Positions 45,338 to 54,616 of a stretch of DNA of 64,000 bases are shown here, in pieces. Below the pieces are notes generated by a model, which saw only the letters and a program-made list of their open reading frames with translations, did no database searches and was not told where the DNA came from. The stretch is from assembly GCA_965247355.1 (NCBI GenBank), contig OZ252011.1, positions 3,472,001 through 3,536,000 of the forward strand, read 5' to 3'. How positions within the stretch are numbered: position 1 is the first letter of the stretch; every line of letters begins with the position of its first letter. Position numbers and translations under genes: made by a program. The DNA is from RHLJ01 sp965247355. Lineage in GTDB: Bacteria; Bacteroidota; Rhodothermia; Balneolales; Balneolaceae.

Positions 45338-46708
45338 ATGGATCTGTTTCAGGAAAAAAGTCAGCAAGGATTTGGGGTAAACGAACCCGATACCTTTGAT
45401 TATCATCAGCCCCTTGCCACTCGGATGCGCCCCAATTCGTTGGAAGAGTTTGTAGGTCAGGAGCATCTGGTTGGAGAAGGTAAAATGCTCCGCCGAATGA
45501 TTGAAAGTGGTGTGATTGGATCTCTCATTTTTTATGGTCCGCCTAGTTCAGGGAAAACGACTCTCGCCCACGTTATTTCAAAAGAGATCAAAGCAGCTTT
45601 CGAAGTGATCAACGCAGTGCTCGATGGAATCAAAGAGCTTCGGACGGTTGTAGAAAAGGCTGAAAAACTTAGAAAGCTCAATGGTCGAAAAACCATTCTT
45701 TTTGTGGATGAAATTCATCGGTGGAATAAAGCCCAACAAGATGCATTACTTCCCCATCTTGAAAGCGGAATTATCACATTAGTTGGGGCAACAACCGAAA
45801 ACCCATTTTATTCTCTGGTTAATCCACTTCTCTCCCGGTGTCAGTTATTTGAGCTGAAACCCCTTCTGAAAGAAGATGTTGAACATATGATTCACCGGGC
45901 ATTGAAGGACGAAGAGAAAGGGCTGGGGAGCAAAGAAATTATAGTGGATCAGGATGCGGTTGATCATTTTGCTGATTATGCAGGGGGAGATGTCCGTAAT
46001 GCACTTAATGCCTTAGAAGTAGCTGTACTTTCGAGTAAGCCTGATGAGATTGGAGTTATTCATATTCATCTTGATGTCGCCAAAGAAAGCATCCAGCGCA
46101 GAACGGTTCGGTACGACAGAACCGGAGATGAGCATTATCATTACATCTCTGCTTTTATAAAGTCCGTCAGAGGCTCCGATCCGGATGGGGCACTTTACTG
46201 GATGAATGCTATGCTGGAAGGAGGAGATGACCCAAATTTCATTTTCCGGCGTATGTTTATACTGGCAAGTGAAGATATTGGGTTGGCTGAACCTAATGCG
46301 ATTACAATTGTTAATTCCTGTCACGATGCATTTATGAAATGTGGAATGCCCGAAGGGATGTTTTTTCTTTCTCATGCAGCTCTTTATCTGGCTATGTGCC
46401 CAAAGAGTAACAGTACATTGGGGATTTTCAAGGCGAGTAGTGAAATCAAGGAAAAAGGAGTGGGGAATGTTCCGCCTTATCTGAAAGATAAAACAGCTAA
46501 CAAATTATCAGCTCGGTATCAGGATATCGAAAATGCTTCTAAAGATTATAAATATCCTCATAGTCACCCGGGGAATTGGGTAGATCAGCAATACTTACCT
46601 GATCCATTAAAGAATACCTCGTTTTATGAAGCAGGTGTTGAGGGAAGGGAAGGTTTGCTTAAGAAACGTCTTGATGCAATCAAAGGAAAGGATCGGCCGG
46701 AAGAATAA
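45338..46708 (+). CDS. rarA: Replication-associated recombination protein A (RarA/MgsA)
   Basis: A 456-aa AAA+ ATPase that acts at stalled replication forks. The opening PLATRMRPNSLEEFVGQEHLVGEGKMLRRMIE is diagnostic. The Walker A is GPPSSGKTTLA, the Walker B ILFVDEIHRWNKAQQDALLPHLE, and sensor 1 ATTENPFYSLVNPLLSRC. The C-terminal tetramerisation part is present (YRYPHSHPGNW-like YKYPHSHPGNWVDQQYLP). It follows the class II photolyase on the same strand, consistent with a DNA-damage theme. Confidence 0.96.
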   Translation: MDLFQEKSQQGFGVNEPDTFDYHQPLATRMRPNSLEEFVGQEHLVGEGKMLRRMIESGVIGSLIFYGPPSSGKTTLAHVISKEIKAAFEVINAVLDGIKELRTVVEKAEKLRKLNGRKTILFVDEIHRWNKAQQDALLPHLESGIITLVGATTENPFYSLVNPLLSRCQLFELKPLLKEDVEHMIHRALKDEEKGLGSKEIIVDQDAVDHFADYAGGDVRNALNALEVAVLSSKPDEIGVIHIHLDVAKESIQRRTVRYDRTGDEHYHYISAFIKSVRGSDPDGALYWMNAMLEGGDDPNFIFRRMFILASEDIGLAEPNAITIVNSCHDAFMKCGMPEGMFFLSHAALYLAMCPKSNSTLGIFKASSEIKEKGVGNVPPYLKDKTANKLSARYQDIENASKDYKYPHSHPGNWVDQQYLPDPLKNTSFYEAGVEGREGLLKKRLDAIKGKDRPEE

Positions 46709-46727
46709 TAAACAAGAGAATATGGGA

Positions 46728-47537
46728 TTAGTGAGAGGCCATATCACCTTTCTTTAATTCATACCCGTCTACATGTTCGAATTTAATTGGAAAGCTTTTG
46801 ACCCCATCTTTTATTGGGGTCAGCACATTAAAATGTAAATGCGGACCACTTGAAAACCCTGTGTTCCCTGATAACCCAATAGGTTGATACTTCTTGACTG
46901 TATCACCAACACTTACAAAACTCCCTTTATAACTTAGGTGGGTATATTGTGTCATAGTGCCATCGCTATGAAAAAGAGTAATATAATTAGCGAAAGGGCG
47001 ATATTTTCTGGAAGATCCTCCAATGTCATAATCTTCAATGACTCCAATTACGACTCCATCCAGTGCTGCAGTAACAATATCTTCTTCATTCATATCAAAA
47101 TCGATTGAATACCGTGAATATTCTGACGTATGAGAGAACTTTCCATTGTATCCTTGCATTATTTTATAGCCGTTGCCTTTGGGGAAAGGAAAAGCATACC
47201 GGAAAGTAGAATCAGGAAGACTTGTTAACGGATCACCAAAAGTGATAAAGTAATCAAGGTTTTTTGCTGTAATACTGTCAAGTTGTTGACTGTCATACCT
47301 TAGCGTTGTGTCACCATATCCAGGAAGTACCAATTTTGTTAATGACGAATCATAGTTATCAAATCGAAGGTTTATTCTTACCGGAGCTGCAACAGGATTT
47401 ACAAGTTCGATGACTACAGAGTCTCCTTTTTGGTAGTATTTTTTATCAAAAGTGAATTGAGAATAACGCTCTTTTGGCAAGGGGGTACACGAGAGTGCTA
47501 TAAATGAAAGAATGGCAATTGAAAAAAAGAATCTCAT
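46728..47537 (-). CDS. M23 (LytM) metallopeptidase lipoprotein
   Basis: A 269-aa predicted lipoprotein (lipobox ALSC, Cys17). The C-terminal LytM domain carries zinc ligands in RYSIDFDMNEEDIV (Asp) and SGPHLHFNV (HxH), with TQYTHLSYKG between them. Members are peptidoglycan DD-endopeptidases or activators of amidases. The N-terminal 100 residues form a beta-rich domain. Upstream is an unusual leader: a Rho-independent terminator 25 nt before the ATG, and a stem (ATCCAG/CTGGAT) reaching the start codon. Expression is therefore probably controlled by attenuation. Confidence 0.92.
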   Translation of the reverse strand: MRFFFSIAILSFIALSCTPLPKERYSQFTFDKKYYQKGDSVVIELVNPVAAPVRINLRFDNYDSSLTKLVLPGYGDTTLRYDSQQLDSITAKNLDYFITFGDPLTSLPDSTFRYAFPFPKGNGYKIMQGYNGKFSHTSEYSRYSIDFDMNEEDIVTAALDGVVIGVIEDYDIGGSSRKYRPFANYITLFHSDGTMTQYTHLSYKGSFVSVGDTVKKYQPIGLSGNTGFSSGPHLHFNVLTPIKDGVKSFPIKFEHVDGYELKKGDMASH

Positions 47538-47561
47538 CCAGAGAGAATAAAAAAAGCTGGA

Positions 47562-47598
47562 TAAAAAAACAGGCGAAGAGGATCAGCACTTCGCCTGT
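47562..47598 (-). terminator. Intrinsic terminator in the leader of the M23 gene
   Basis: On the minus strand ACAGGCGAAG pairs with CTTCGCCTGT around a 10-nt loop, followed by seven consecutive T. It lies only 25 nt before the M23 start codon and would stop transcription before the gene. The loop contains CTGATCC, complementary to GGATCAG upstream. Confidence 0.75.
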
Positions 47599-47690
47599 TG
47601 TTGTTGGAGTCACTAATACTACCGGAAGGTGAATCGCAGCCTAACCAACCTGATCCCCCCGGCAATGTATTAGGCGGAATAAAACATGAA
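47599..47690 (-). promoter_or_regulatory. Structured leader or small RNA upstream of the M23 gene
   Basis: On the minus strand CTAATAC (47667-47673) pairs with GTATTAG (47613-47619), and inside it CCGG pairs with CCGG (47659-47662/47622-47625), giving a rod-like hairpin. GGATCAG (47650-47656) can pair with the terminator loop, and GTTGG/CCAAC arms also match. The rest of the 359-bp gap (47691-47896) is AT-rich with no recognised element. It may be a riboswitch-like attenuator or a small terminated RNA (6S-like). I recognise no known family. Confidence 0.45.
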
Positions 47691-47905
47691 CAAATAGTTT
47701 AATGTATTTATTAATAACACATAAAATGATACGGACTAATTTGATTAAAGCAAAACAAATTTAGGTTAAAATATCTTTTTGTGTTAATAAAATTGAATAC
47801 TTAAAGGAAAAGCGCTTACAAAATTAAGAAGCGAAAATATTTATATTTTCAGGAATGATTTTTCGCGAATAAAAGTCATCCATTCAGAATAAATCAGTGA
47901 TTCAG

Positions 47906-48448
47906 ATGAATTTAAAAATTATCAGTGGGACAGACATGCCTAACTCCAAGTCTTTGGAAGTGGCTAATTATATTAAGGGGCTTTACCAAAAGTCAGGAGT
48001 AAAAGCTGATGTAATTGACCTAGCAGATTTTCCTCTTTCTGATGTTGTAGGTGGAAAGTATATGGAGGAAATACCATCAGTAAAAAAATTCAGGGAACCG
48101 GTAATCGAAGCAGATGCTCTTTTATTCGTAATACCCGAATACAATGGAAGTTTTCCGGGAATCCTTAAACTTTTCATCGATTATCTTCCATATCCAAGTG
48201 CACTTGTTGAAAAACCAATTGCTTATGTTGGAATTGCAGGTGGGGCTTTTGGAGGATTGCGATCTGTAGAGCAATTTCAGATGGTGGCTAATTATTTAAA
48301 TGCCCATCAATACCCTGAGCGGGTTTTTATAAGCAGGGTAAGTAGCATGTTCGATCCAGAGAAAGGAATCAAAGACGAATTTCAACAAAAACTACTTCAG
48401 TCTCAGACAGACGGATTTGTGAAGTTTGTTGAAGCTTTAATCAACTAG
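47906..48448 (+). CDS. NADPH-dependent FMN reductase-family protein
   Basis: A 180-aa flavodoxin-fold oxidoreductase. The start ATG at 47906 gives MNLKIISGTDMPNSKS; a GTG three codons upstream is possible. The FMN phosphate loop is SGTDMPNSKS, followed by FVIPEYNGSFPGILKLFIDYL and IAGGAFGGLRSVEQF. Relatives reduce FMN, quinones or azo dyes. The 3' end overlaps the convergent response-regulator gene by 8 bp. Confidence 0.88.
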   Translation: MNLKIISGTDMPNSKSLEVANYIKGLYQKSGVKADVIDLADFPLSDVVGGKYMEEIPSVKKFREPVIEADALLFVIPEYNGSFPGILKLFIDYLPYPSALVEKPIAYVGIAGGAFGGLRSVEQFQMVANYLNAHQYPERVFISRVSSMFDPEKGIKDEFQQKLLQSQTDGFVKFVEALIN

Positions 48449-49145
48449 TTTTCAATAGATAACCAACACCGTGTAGCGTGATAAGATAACGGGGGTCATC
48501 AGGGTGAATCTCAATCTTAGCACGTAGTTTCGAAATATGAACATCTACGGTACGTGTGTTAGTGCTATATTCATACCTCCAAACTTTTTCCAGAAGTTCA
48601 TCACGTGATACAGGCTCACCCCCAGCTCCTAGGAGATAGCGGATTAATTCTACTTCACGTGCTGTCAGTTCATTTACTTTCCCATCGGGGAATGTAACCT
48701 CAGATTCAAGTAAATCAACTTTAACTTCTCCGAGTTTAAGGATTTCTACTTCACTGGAAGAAGAGTATGTGCCGGCTCTTCTTAATCTTGCTTGAATTCG
48801 AGCCAGTAATTCTTTTACGCCAAATGGTTTAGTAAGGTAGTCGTCAGCTCCTAAATTTAATCCTTTTACTTTGTCTATTTCCTGATCTTTTGCAGTAAGC
48901 ATAATTATAGGAAAAGTGTACTTAAGTTCGCGCACTTCCTTACAAATATCATAACCACTTTTTCCGGGCAGCATAATATCCAGGATCATTAAATCCGGAG
49001 AATGTTCCTGTACTAATTCTACAGCATGTTCACCATCTTCACTTACAATTACCTGATAGCCTTCACTTTCTAAGGTATCACGGAGTGTAAAAATTAAACT
49101 GGGCTCGTCTTCTACAACAAGAATCTTAATAGTCTTATTAGGCAT
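48441..49145 (-). CDS. OmpR/PhoB-family response regulator
   Basis: A 234-aa two-component regulator. The receiver has the acidic pair in VVEDEPS, phospho-acceptor Asp in LMILDIMLPG (about residue 54) and Lys in YLTKPFG. The C-terminal winged helix (LTAREVELIRYLLGAGGEPVSRDELLEKVW, TRTVDVHISKLRAKI) binds DNA. The start codon lies inside the end of the kinase gene (8-bp overlap), so the two are translationally coupled. Confidence 0.96.
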   Translation of the reverse strand: MPNKTIKILVVEDEPSLIFTLRDTLESEGYQVIVSEDGEHAVELVQEHSPDLMILDIMLPGKSGYDICKEVRELKYTFPIIMLTAKDQEIDKVKGLNLGADDYLTKPFGVKELLARIQARLRRAGTYSSSSEVEILKLGEVKVDLLESEVTFPDGKVNELTAREVELIRYLLGAGGEPVSRDELLEKVWRYEYSTNTRTVDVHISKLRAKIEIHPDDPRYLITLHGVGYLLKTS

Positions 49146-50841
49146 ACTCAGAAGTATTGATCACGGTTTTAGTTGAGCTGTTGTCCTTTCGGGATTTCAG
49201 TTTTTTGTCTTCGCGTACAAAAATAGGAAATCTTATGGTGAAAGTAGTGCCTTTTCCAACTTCACTTGAAACTTCAATAGTTCCTCCATTTAATTCTACC
49301 AGATTTTTGACAATACTAAGACCTAATCCATGCCCTTTTGTTTTAGCATTTAGGGAATCTTCGACACGGTAAAACTTTTTGAAAATATTTTTTTGATGCT
49401 TTTTTGGGATCCCAATTCCAGTATCTGATACGTGGAGAATCATATTCTTTGGTTCAGACTCTATCTGAAATTTTATAGCCTTCTTTTGTTTACGGGAATA
49501 CTTTATAGCATTTTCAGTGAGATTACTCAAAACTGTTTCAAGATGTGAGGGATCGATCATTACCAGCGCCTGATCCATACTGTATTTGAAAGATAAATTA
49601 AAGCCTTTCTCTTCCACATATGATCTGTTCTCTTTCACATACTCTCTAATCCAGTTATTCAGATTAATTGGAGCCGCTTTGATCAGTGTTTGCCCAGAAT
49701 CTGTTTTTGCTACGTCCAACAACTTTTCAATCATTCCACGAAGGCGGATTGACTCGTTATATATATGAGTTCCATACTCTTTTAGCCGAGCAGATTCAGT
49801 TACTCGTCCATCCGAAATATTTTCTCCGGCAGCCTGCATTACTGCTAATGGAGTTTTAAGCTCGTGTGTTACATTTGCAAGAAAACCAGCTTGTCGCTGA
49901 GATAAATTTCGTTCCTTTTGTGCAGTAAAGAACATAAATAGCAAAGCACCAATCACAAAAAGTACTGCAACACCCAAAACAAAAAGATTTTTGAAAAGGG
50001 TATCGTCATAAAGAGCTCCAACCGGATTGTCTAAGTAGGCAATTTTGATATTCCAGTTCTCAAACATATTTCCCCAAATAAAACCACGTCTGGCATCTAC
50101 AATTTCCCTGTCATAATTAATTGCGGGATTATTTGTTGCCAGTACCTGATTGTTTGCCCAGTCATGTAACCATAGAACGGTTCCTGGATTTACTTTGGGA
50201 TCAAAATATTCTACAAGCTTGGGGGCAATCAAATCATTGATAATATAATCTCTGTTGAGGGAAGCAGTGAGATATCCAATAACTCTGTTTTCGTTCAGAT
50301 TAACAAAACTGATGTTCATTGTTCTGTGTGCATCAAACTCAGTATTTGTGTTCCACCGATACTCAAAGCTGTTTAACTCAATTTGTGCTTTAGTTCTTGC
50401 CAGTCCTACTCCATCACACAATTTTGAAGGATAAGAATCTGTATAGTCCATATACTGAGTACTATAATTATAGGAGTATACTTTGGAGTCTACTGCGCAG
50501 GGATCAGTTTCTGCTGGTGTGTAATAAATACCATCGAAAAGTGGACTTTTAGCGGCATTAACAATTTTTTCCTGTACCTGAGGAGGAAATTTGCCATATG
50601 ACGAAATCGTATTTTCTGTAGGTTCAAGCTCCAAACTCCCCAAACCATTGAAAGGCTCATAAATTTCATAACGAATTTCACCAACAAGATCTTCTAACAA
50701 TGCAATTTGACGTTCTTCTTCACCATCAACCATACGGTCTCGTATATCATATAATGAATACACATTCATTCCTGTTAGCGCAATGATTGCAACCAACCCA
50801 ATGCCTAAGAGAGCCCATCTGAATGCTTTACTTCTAAACAT
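49138..50841 (-). CDS. Membrane sensor histidine kinase
   Basis: A 567-aa kinase for the response regulator that overlaps its end. A membrane helix at about 8-27 and another at 285-305 enclose a periplasmic domain of about 255 residues with no recognised family; two cysteines (DPCAVDS, KLCDGVG) could form a disulphide. The catalytic core follows: H-box NVTHELKTPLAVM, N-box NLTENAIKYS, G1 DTGIGIPKKH and G2 GHGLGLSIVK. The stimulus is unknown. Confidence 0.95.
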   Translation of the reverse strand: MFRSKAFRWALLGIGLVAIIALTGMNVYSLYDIRDRMVDGEEERQIALLEDLVGEIRYEIYEPFNGLGSLELEPTENTISSYGKFPPQVQEKIVNAAKSPLFDGIYYTPAETDPCAVDSKVYSYNYSTQYMDYTDSYPSKLCDGVGLARTKAQIELNSFEYRWNTNTEFDAHRTMNISFVNLNENRVIGYLTASLNRDYIINDLIAPKLVEYFDPKVNPGTVLWLHDWANNQVLATNNPAINYDREIVDARRGFIWGNMFENWNIKIAYLDNPVGALYDDTLFKNLFVLGVAVLFVIGALLFMFFTAQKERNLSQRQAGFLANVTHELKTPLAVMQAAGENISDGRVTESARLKEYGTHIYNESIRLRGMIEKLLDVAKTDSGQTLIKAAPINLNNWIREYVKENRSYVEEKGFNLSFKYSMDQALVMIDPSHLETVLSNLTENAIKYSRKQKKAIKFQIESEPKNMILHVSDTGIGIPKKHQKNIFKKFYRVEDSLNAKTKGHGLGLSIVKNLVELNGGTIEVSSEVGKGTTFTIRFPIFVREDKKLKSRKDNSSTKTVINTSEYA

Positions 50842-50959
50842 GAAATTTTTTTCGTCTGAAATTTAGTCAGATGTAAAATAGTAGAAGATGAGATTACATC
50901 AATCTGAAAATGGTAAAACTTCGTGAATTATTGTTTAGATAATCAGAGTCTAAAAAAGA

Positions 50960-51352
50960 CTAACTGCCAAAATTTCTTTCGAGTGATTCTTTTAGGTCAT
51001 TAAACTCGATGGGCTTTACAAGATAGTCAACATAACTTGTCTCTTTGGCTCTTTGCACATGATAAGGATCGGAATTACCTGTGATATAAATAACGGGTAC
51101 ATCAGAAAATTTTCGAATTTCAGTCATGGCATCAATACCATCCATTTCCCCTTCCAAAGAAATATCCATAAGAATCAGATCCGGATTTATTCTTTTCGCG
51201 ACTTCTATTGCAGTTTTGCCATAAACAAGCTCACCTTCTGCATCAAAGCCTAGTTTTTCAAGGTAGCTCTCATAGAGTAGATTAAGAATCAAATCGTCTT
51301 CGACGATCATGACTGTTTTATTCTGAGATTTTTCCATTTTAAGCTTTGTCAT
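50960..51352 (-). CDS. Stand-alone CheY-like receiver protein
   Basis: A 130-aa single-domain response regulator. It has the acidic pair in VMIVEDDLILN, the phospho-acceptor Asp in DLILMDISLEGEMDG, and Lys in YLVKPIEFND. There is no output domain. Two ATG codons (51352 and 51337) compete as start. It lies 118 bp upstream of the kinase gene on the same strand and might exchange phosphate with that kinase; this is inference. Confidence 0.9.
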   Translation of the reverse strand: MTKLKMEKSQNKTVMIVEDDLILNLLYESYLEKLGFDAEGELVYGKTAIEVAKRINPDLILMDISLEGEMDGIDAMTEIRKFSDVPVIYITGNSDPYHVQRAKETSYVDYLVKPIEFNDLKESLERNFGS

Positions 51353-51505
51353 TCCTTATGAATTTTAACCCCTGAATAATAATACCATGAATATTGACAA
51401 AACGAAATTATAAGAAAAAAGAAAATGACTAAGAAGGATAAAATACATAGACGATTGCTGCTTTAGAAAAAGAGCCCCAAGCAAAAATATACTTGAGACT
51501 CTTTG

Positions 51506-51593
51506 TACCGCAGGCCGGACTCGAACCGGCACGGGCATTTAAATACCCATTGGATTTTAAGTCCAACGTGTCTACCAATTCCACCACTGCGGC
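51506..51593 (-). tRNA. tRNA-Leu (UAA)
   Basis: The minus-strand sequence folds as a class II tRNA. The acceptor GCCGCAG pairs with CTGCGGT (one G-U), the D arm contains AATTGGTAGAC, and the anticodon stem TTGGA/TCCAA encloses CTTAAAA (anticodon TAA). There is a long variable arm (GGGTATTTAAATGCCC), and the T arm is GCCGG-TTCGAGT-CCGGC. Discriminator A; CCA is not encoded. Confidence 0.96.
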
Positions 51594-51724
51594 TTCCTTT
51601 ACATTGGCCTTTAGAAAAGTAAATATAAGGCTTAATCTATGACTACTTCAATCAGTTTCTTCTAAAAAGTTATAGATTACATCAATGGTTTTGTACATTC
51701 CATTAAAACAAAAAGTCGGGATTA

Positions 51725-52291
51725 ATGAAGCGAATAATTAACCTTATAATCATTTTAAGTGCACTATTTTCAGTGTCAACGTATGCACAGCTAGAGATTG
51801 GAGCTTCTTATGAGCTTAGAGATGAAGATCCTAAAAGTGGATTCGGGGTGAGAGTTGAAAAAAGTTTCCTGGAGCAAATACCTTTTGCAAAGTTTGGCAT
51901 GAGAGCACATTTCAGTTTCTTTAGTAATGAAAATAATGTCGATGAAGGAGGCCTGATGTACTCTCAGGAACTAACAAACTATGATTTTGGAGTAGCGATT
52001 ATTGGGGGCGTTTCTGTAGGTTTGATCGAGCCATATGTAGGTCTTGGTTTAGGTTCAACAACATTGGAGGTCAAAAACGATTTTTCGAGTACGCTTCCGG
52101 GTCTTGCTCCTGAAGAAAATCAAAATGAGTCTAATATTTACTGGAATGGCCTTCTTGGAGCAAAGGTTAGTATTATTCCATTGGTTAAACCTTTTGTAGA
52201 ATACAGATATTCTGATACTTCACTAAGTGAGCCAGAAGTTGCTGAAGTAATAACAGGGAGGATTATTTTCGGAGTTTCTTTGAGTTTTTAA
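51725..52291 (+). CDS. Small outer-membrane beta-barrel protein
   Basis: A 188-aa protein with a signal peptide (cleavage near TYAQ, about residue 22). The body is an OmpA-like/OM_channel barrel: alternating strands such as FGVRVEKSFLEQ, YDFGVAIIGGVSVGLIEPYVGLGLGS and a closing strand GRIIFGVSLSF. No binding motif is seen. It stands between tRNA-Leu and the relA/spoT gene. Confidence 0.82.
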   Translation: MKRIINLIIILSALFSVSTYAQLEIGASYELRDEDPKSGFGVRVEKSFLEQIPFAKFGMRAHFSFFSNENNVDEGGLMYSQELTNYDFGVAIIGGVSVGLIEPYVGLGLGSTTLEVKNDFSSTLPGLAPEENQNESNIYWNGLLGAKVSIIPLVKPFVEYRYSDTSLSEPEVAEVITGRIIFGVSLSF

Positions 52292-52372
52292 AAAATCCGT
52301 GTTGAAAAGCTTATTTAGTACGTTTTAAGTACATTAAGTGTATTGTAACACGTTTCTCCGTTAAGGCAATAG

Positions 52373-54616
52373 ATGGATAAAGTAACCGCCATAGAAAAGT
52401 ATAATCTGGATGAATACATCCTGGAAAAGGCTCAGCAGCAAGATCTGGATCAACTTCTTCAAGTCTGTAAAACACACATGGATGCTGTTGATGAGCAGAT
52501 GGTTACTCGAGCGTTTAAGCTTTGCTACATGTCACATCAGGATGGAAAAAGAGCTTCCGGCGAGCCTTACTATTATCACCCGGTAGAAGTAGCCAAGATT
52601 GTAGCTCAGGAAATTAATATTGATGATGTTTCAGTAGTAGCGGCACTTCTTCACGATACAGTTGAAGATACTGAAGTAGAGCTGGAAGATATTAAATTCT
52701 GGTTCGGAGACGATGTTGCAGTAATCATTGATGGCGTGACAAAAATTGCCGGGGTGTTCAAAAGCCGTGATAGTAAACAAGCAGAAGCTTTCATGAAGCT
52801 ACTTCTTTCTATGGCGGAAGATATTCGGGTGATACTCATCAAATTTGCAGATCGCCTGCATAATATGCGAACAATTCAGCATTTAAGAAGGGAGAAGCAA
52901 ATCAAAATCGCTTCCGAAACAATGGACCTTTATGCTCCATTAGCTCACCGTTTTGGGTTGTTCAATATTAAAAATGAACTCGAAGATCTTTGCTTTAAAG
53001 CGATTGATCCCACTTCGTTTAAATTTGTAGCCAGAAAACTCCGGGAGAAAAAAGAAGCCCGTGAGCAATTTATTGATGAGTTTATGATGCCTGTTGGGCG
53101 TCAGTTGTTGGAACAAAATTTCAAATTTGAAATCAAAGGTCGTCCAAAGCATATCTATTCTATCTATAAGAAGATGCAGCGGCAGCAAAAACCGTTTGAA
53201 GAAATTTATGACCTGTTTGCAATTCGGATTATTCTTGAGAATCCACATACGAAGCAGGATTGCTGGAGCGTATATTCAATTATTACTGACTGGTATACTC
53301 CAATTCCGGAAAGATTTCGAGATTTCATTTCTGTACCTAAGGCGAATGGTTATCAATCACTACATACAACAGTTATTACTAAAAGAGGTAAGAAGGTTGA
53401 GGTACAGATCCGAACAAGAAGAATGGATGATATTGCAGAAAAAGGATTAGCGGCACACTGGAAGTATAAAGAAGGGGAGGAAGAAGGAAGCGAAACTCTA
53501 GATAAATTTGTGAACTGGGTTCGTGATGTTCTTGATAATCCACGACCGGATTCAACTACAGATTTCGTTAAAGATTTTCAGTTGAATTTATATCAGGATG
53601 AAATTTACGTATTCACGCCTAAAGGGGAACTTAGGACACTGCCAAAGGGTGCAACTCCAATTGATTTCGCATTCGAAATCCACAGTGAAATTGGTGAAAG
53701 AGCAATGGCCGCTAAAGTGAACGGAAAGATGGCCCCACTACGCCAAAAGCTAAGAAATGGTGATCAGGTTGACATCATAACCGGAAATAAAATTAATCTG
53801 AATCCTGATTGGATGGATGATGTGGTAACCCACAAAGCAAAATCCAGAATCCGTCAGTTTATCAAACAAAAAAGGAGAAAAGTTGCAGAAGATGGGCGAG
53901 AGATTTGGGAGAAAAGAGCAACCCGCGGAAAAGTAGAAATTACTGATCAGGAATTAACCAAGATAGCCAAGCAGTTCAAATATGAGTCGACGCAGGGAAT
54001 GTTTTATGATTTAGGTCTTGGTTCGTTAGATGTAAACGTTGTATTTCGGGAGGTCAAGAAATTCAAGAGTACTGGTAGAATTGAAGCCGAATCTGAGGAA
54101 ACATCTACAAAAACTGAGGAAGAGATTCAGGAGACTTATATTTCTGCAGCCAGGGCTTTAGGTGATGCAAAATCTCTGATTCTGAACGGAGAAATAAGTG
54201 ATGTTAAGTATAGCTATGCTAATTGTTGTAGCCCCATTCCAGGAGATAATGTAATCGGTTTTATTAGCAGGAATGGGGATGTTAAAATCCACCGCGCCAT
54301 GTGCAATAATGCTCAGCATTTGATGAAAACCGAAAGCGATCGGATTGTAGATGTTCAATGGGCACGAAATATTGATAACAAATTTTTAGTTGCAGTTAGG
54401 GTAATTGGCGAGGACAGAGTAGGTATGATAAATGACTTAACCGATGTTCTATCTAAATCACTTTCCACTAATATGAAGAGTATTAATGTTTCCAGTGATG
54501 AAGGCATGTTTGAGGGAATAATCACTATTTATGTAGATGGTATTTCACATCTTAATAAAATTATGAAAAGGCTTGAAAAAGTAGAAGGGGTTAAAAACGT
54601 ACTTCGTTACGAATAA
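52373..54616 (+). CDS. Bifunctional (p)ppGpp synthetase/hydrolase (RelA/SpoT, Rel)
   Basis: A 747-aa alarmone enzyme of the stringent response. Residues 40-190 form the HD hydrolase (HPVEVAKIVAQ, LLHDTVEDTEV, FADRLHNMRTI). Residues 230-360 form the synthetase (GRPKHIYSIYKKMQRQ, YDLFAIRIILEN, NGYQSLHTTV). TGS (VFTPKGELRTLPKGATPIDFAFEIH) and a C-terminal ACT domain (AVRVIGEDRVGMINDLTDVLS) follow. The intact HD residues suggest both activities. Its gene is followed by HU after a 159-bp gap. Confidence 0.97.
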   Translation: MDKVTAIEKYNLDEYILEKAQQQDLDQLLQVCKTHMDAVDEQMVTRAFKLCYMSHQDGKRASGEPYYYHPVEVAKIVAQEINIDDVSVVAALLHDTVEDTEVELEDIKFWFGDDVAVIIDGVTKIAGVFKSRDSKQAEAFMKLLLSMAEDIRVILIKFADRLHNMRTIQHLRREKQIKIASETMDLYAPLAHRFGLFNIKNELEDLCFKAIDPTSFKFVARKLREKKEAREQFIDEFMMPVGRQLLEQNFKFEIKGRPKHIYSIYKKMQRQQKPFEEIYDLFAIRIILENPHTKQDCWSVYSIITDWYTPIPERFRDFISVPKANGYQSLHTTVITKRGKKVEVQIRTRRMDDIAEKGLAAHWKYKEGEEEGSETLDKFVNWVRDVLDNPRPDSTTDFVKDFQLNLYQDEIYVFTPKGELRTLPKGATPIDFAFEIHSEIGERAMAAKVNGKMAPLRQKLRNGDQVDIITGNKINLNPDWMDDVVTHKAKSRIRQFIKQKRRKVAEDGREIWEKRATRGKVEITDQELTKIAKQFKYESTQGMFYDLGLGSLDVNVVFREVKKFKSTGRIEAESEETSTKTEEEIQETYISAARALGDAKSLILNGEISDVKYSYANCCSPIPGDNVIGFISRNGDVKIHRAMCNNAQHLMKTESDRIVDVQWARNIDNKFLVAVRVIGEDRVGMINDLTDVLSKSLSTNMKSINVSSDEGMFEGIITIYVDGISHLNKIMKRLEKVEGVKNVLRYE

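Noticed and set aside
47562..47690. SRP RNA or TPP riboswitch on the plus strand (CCGGAAGG...GCAGCC; ACCTGATC)
   Set aside because: The GGAA loop and GCAGCC recall SRP RNA, but the conserved 5' partner (UCAGG) is missing and the T-tract lies on the other strand. ACCTGATC recalls TPP riboswitches, but CTGAGA is absent.
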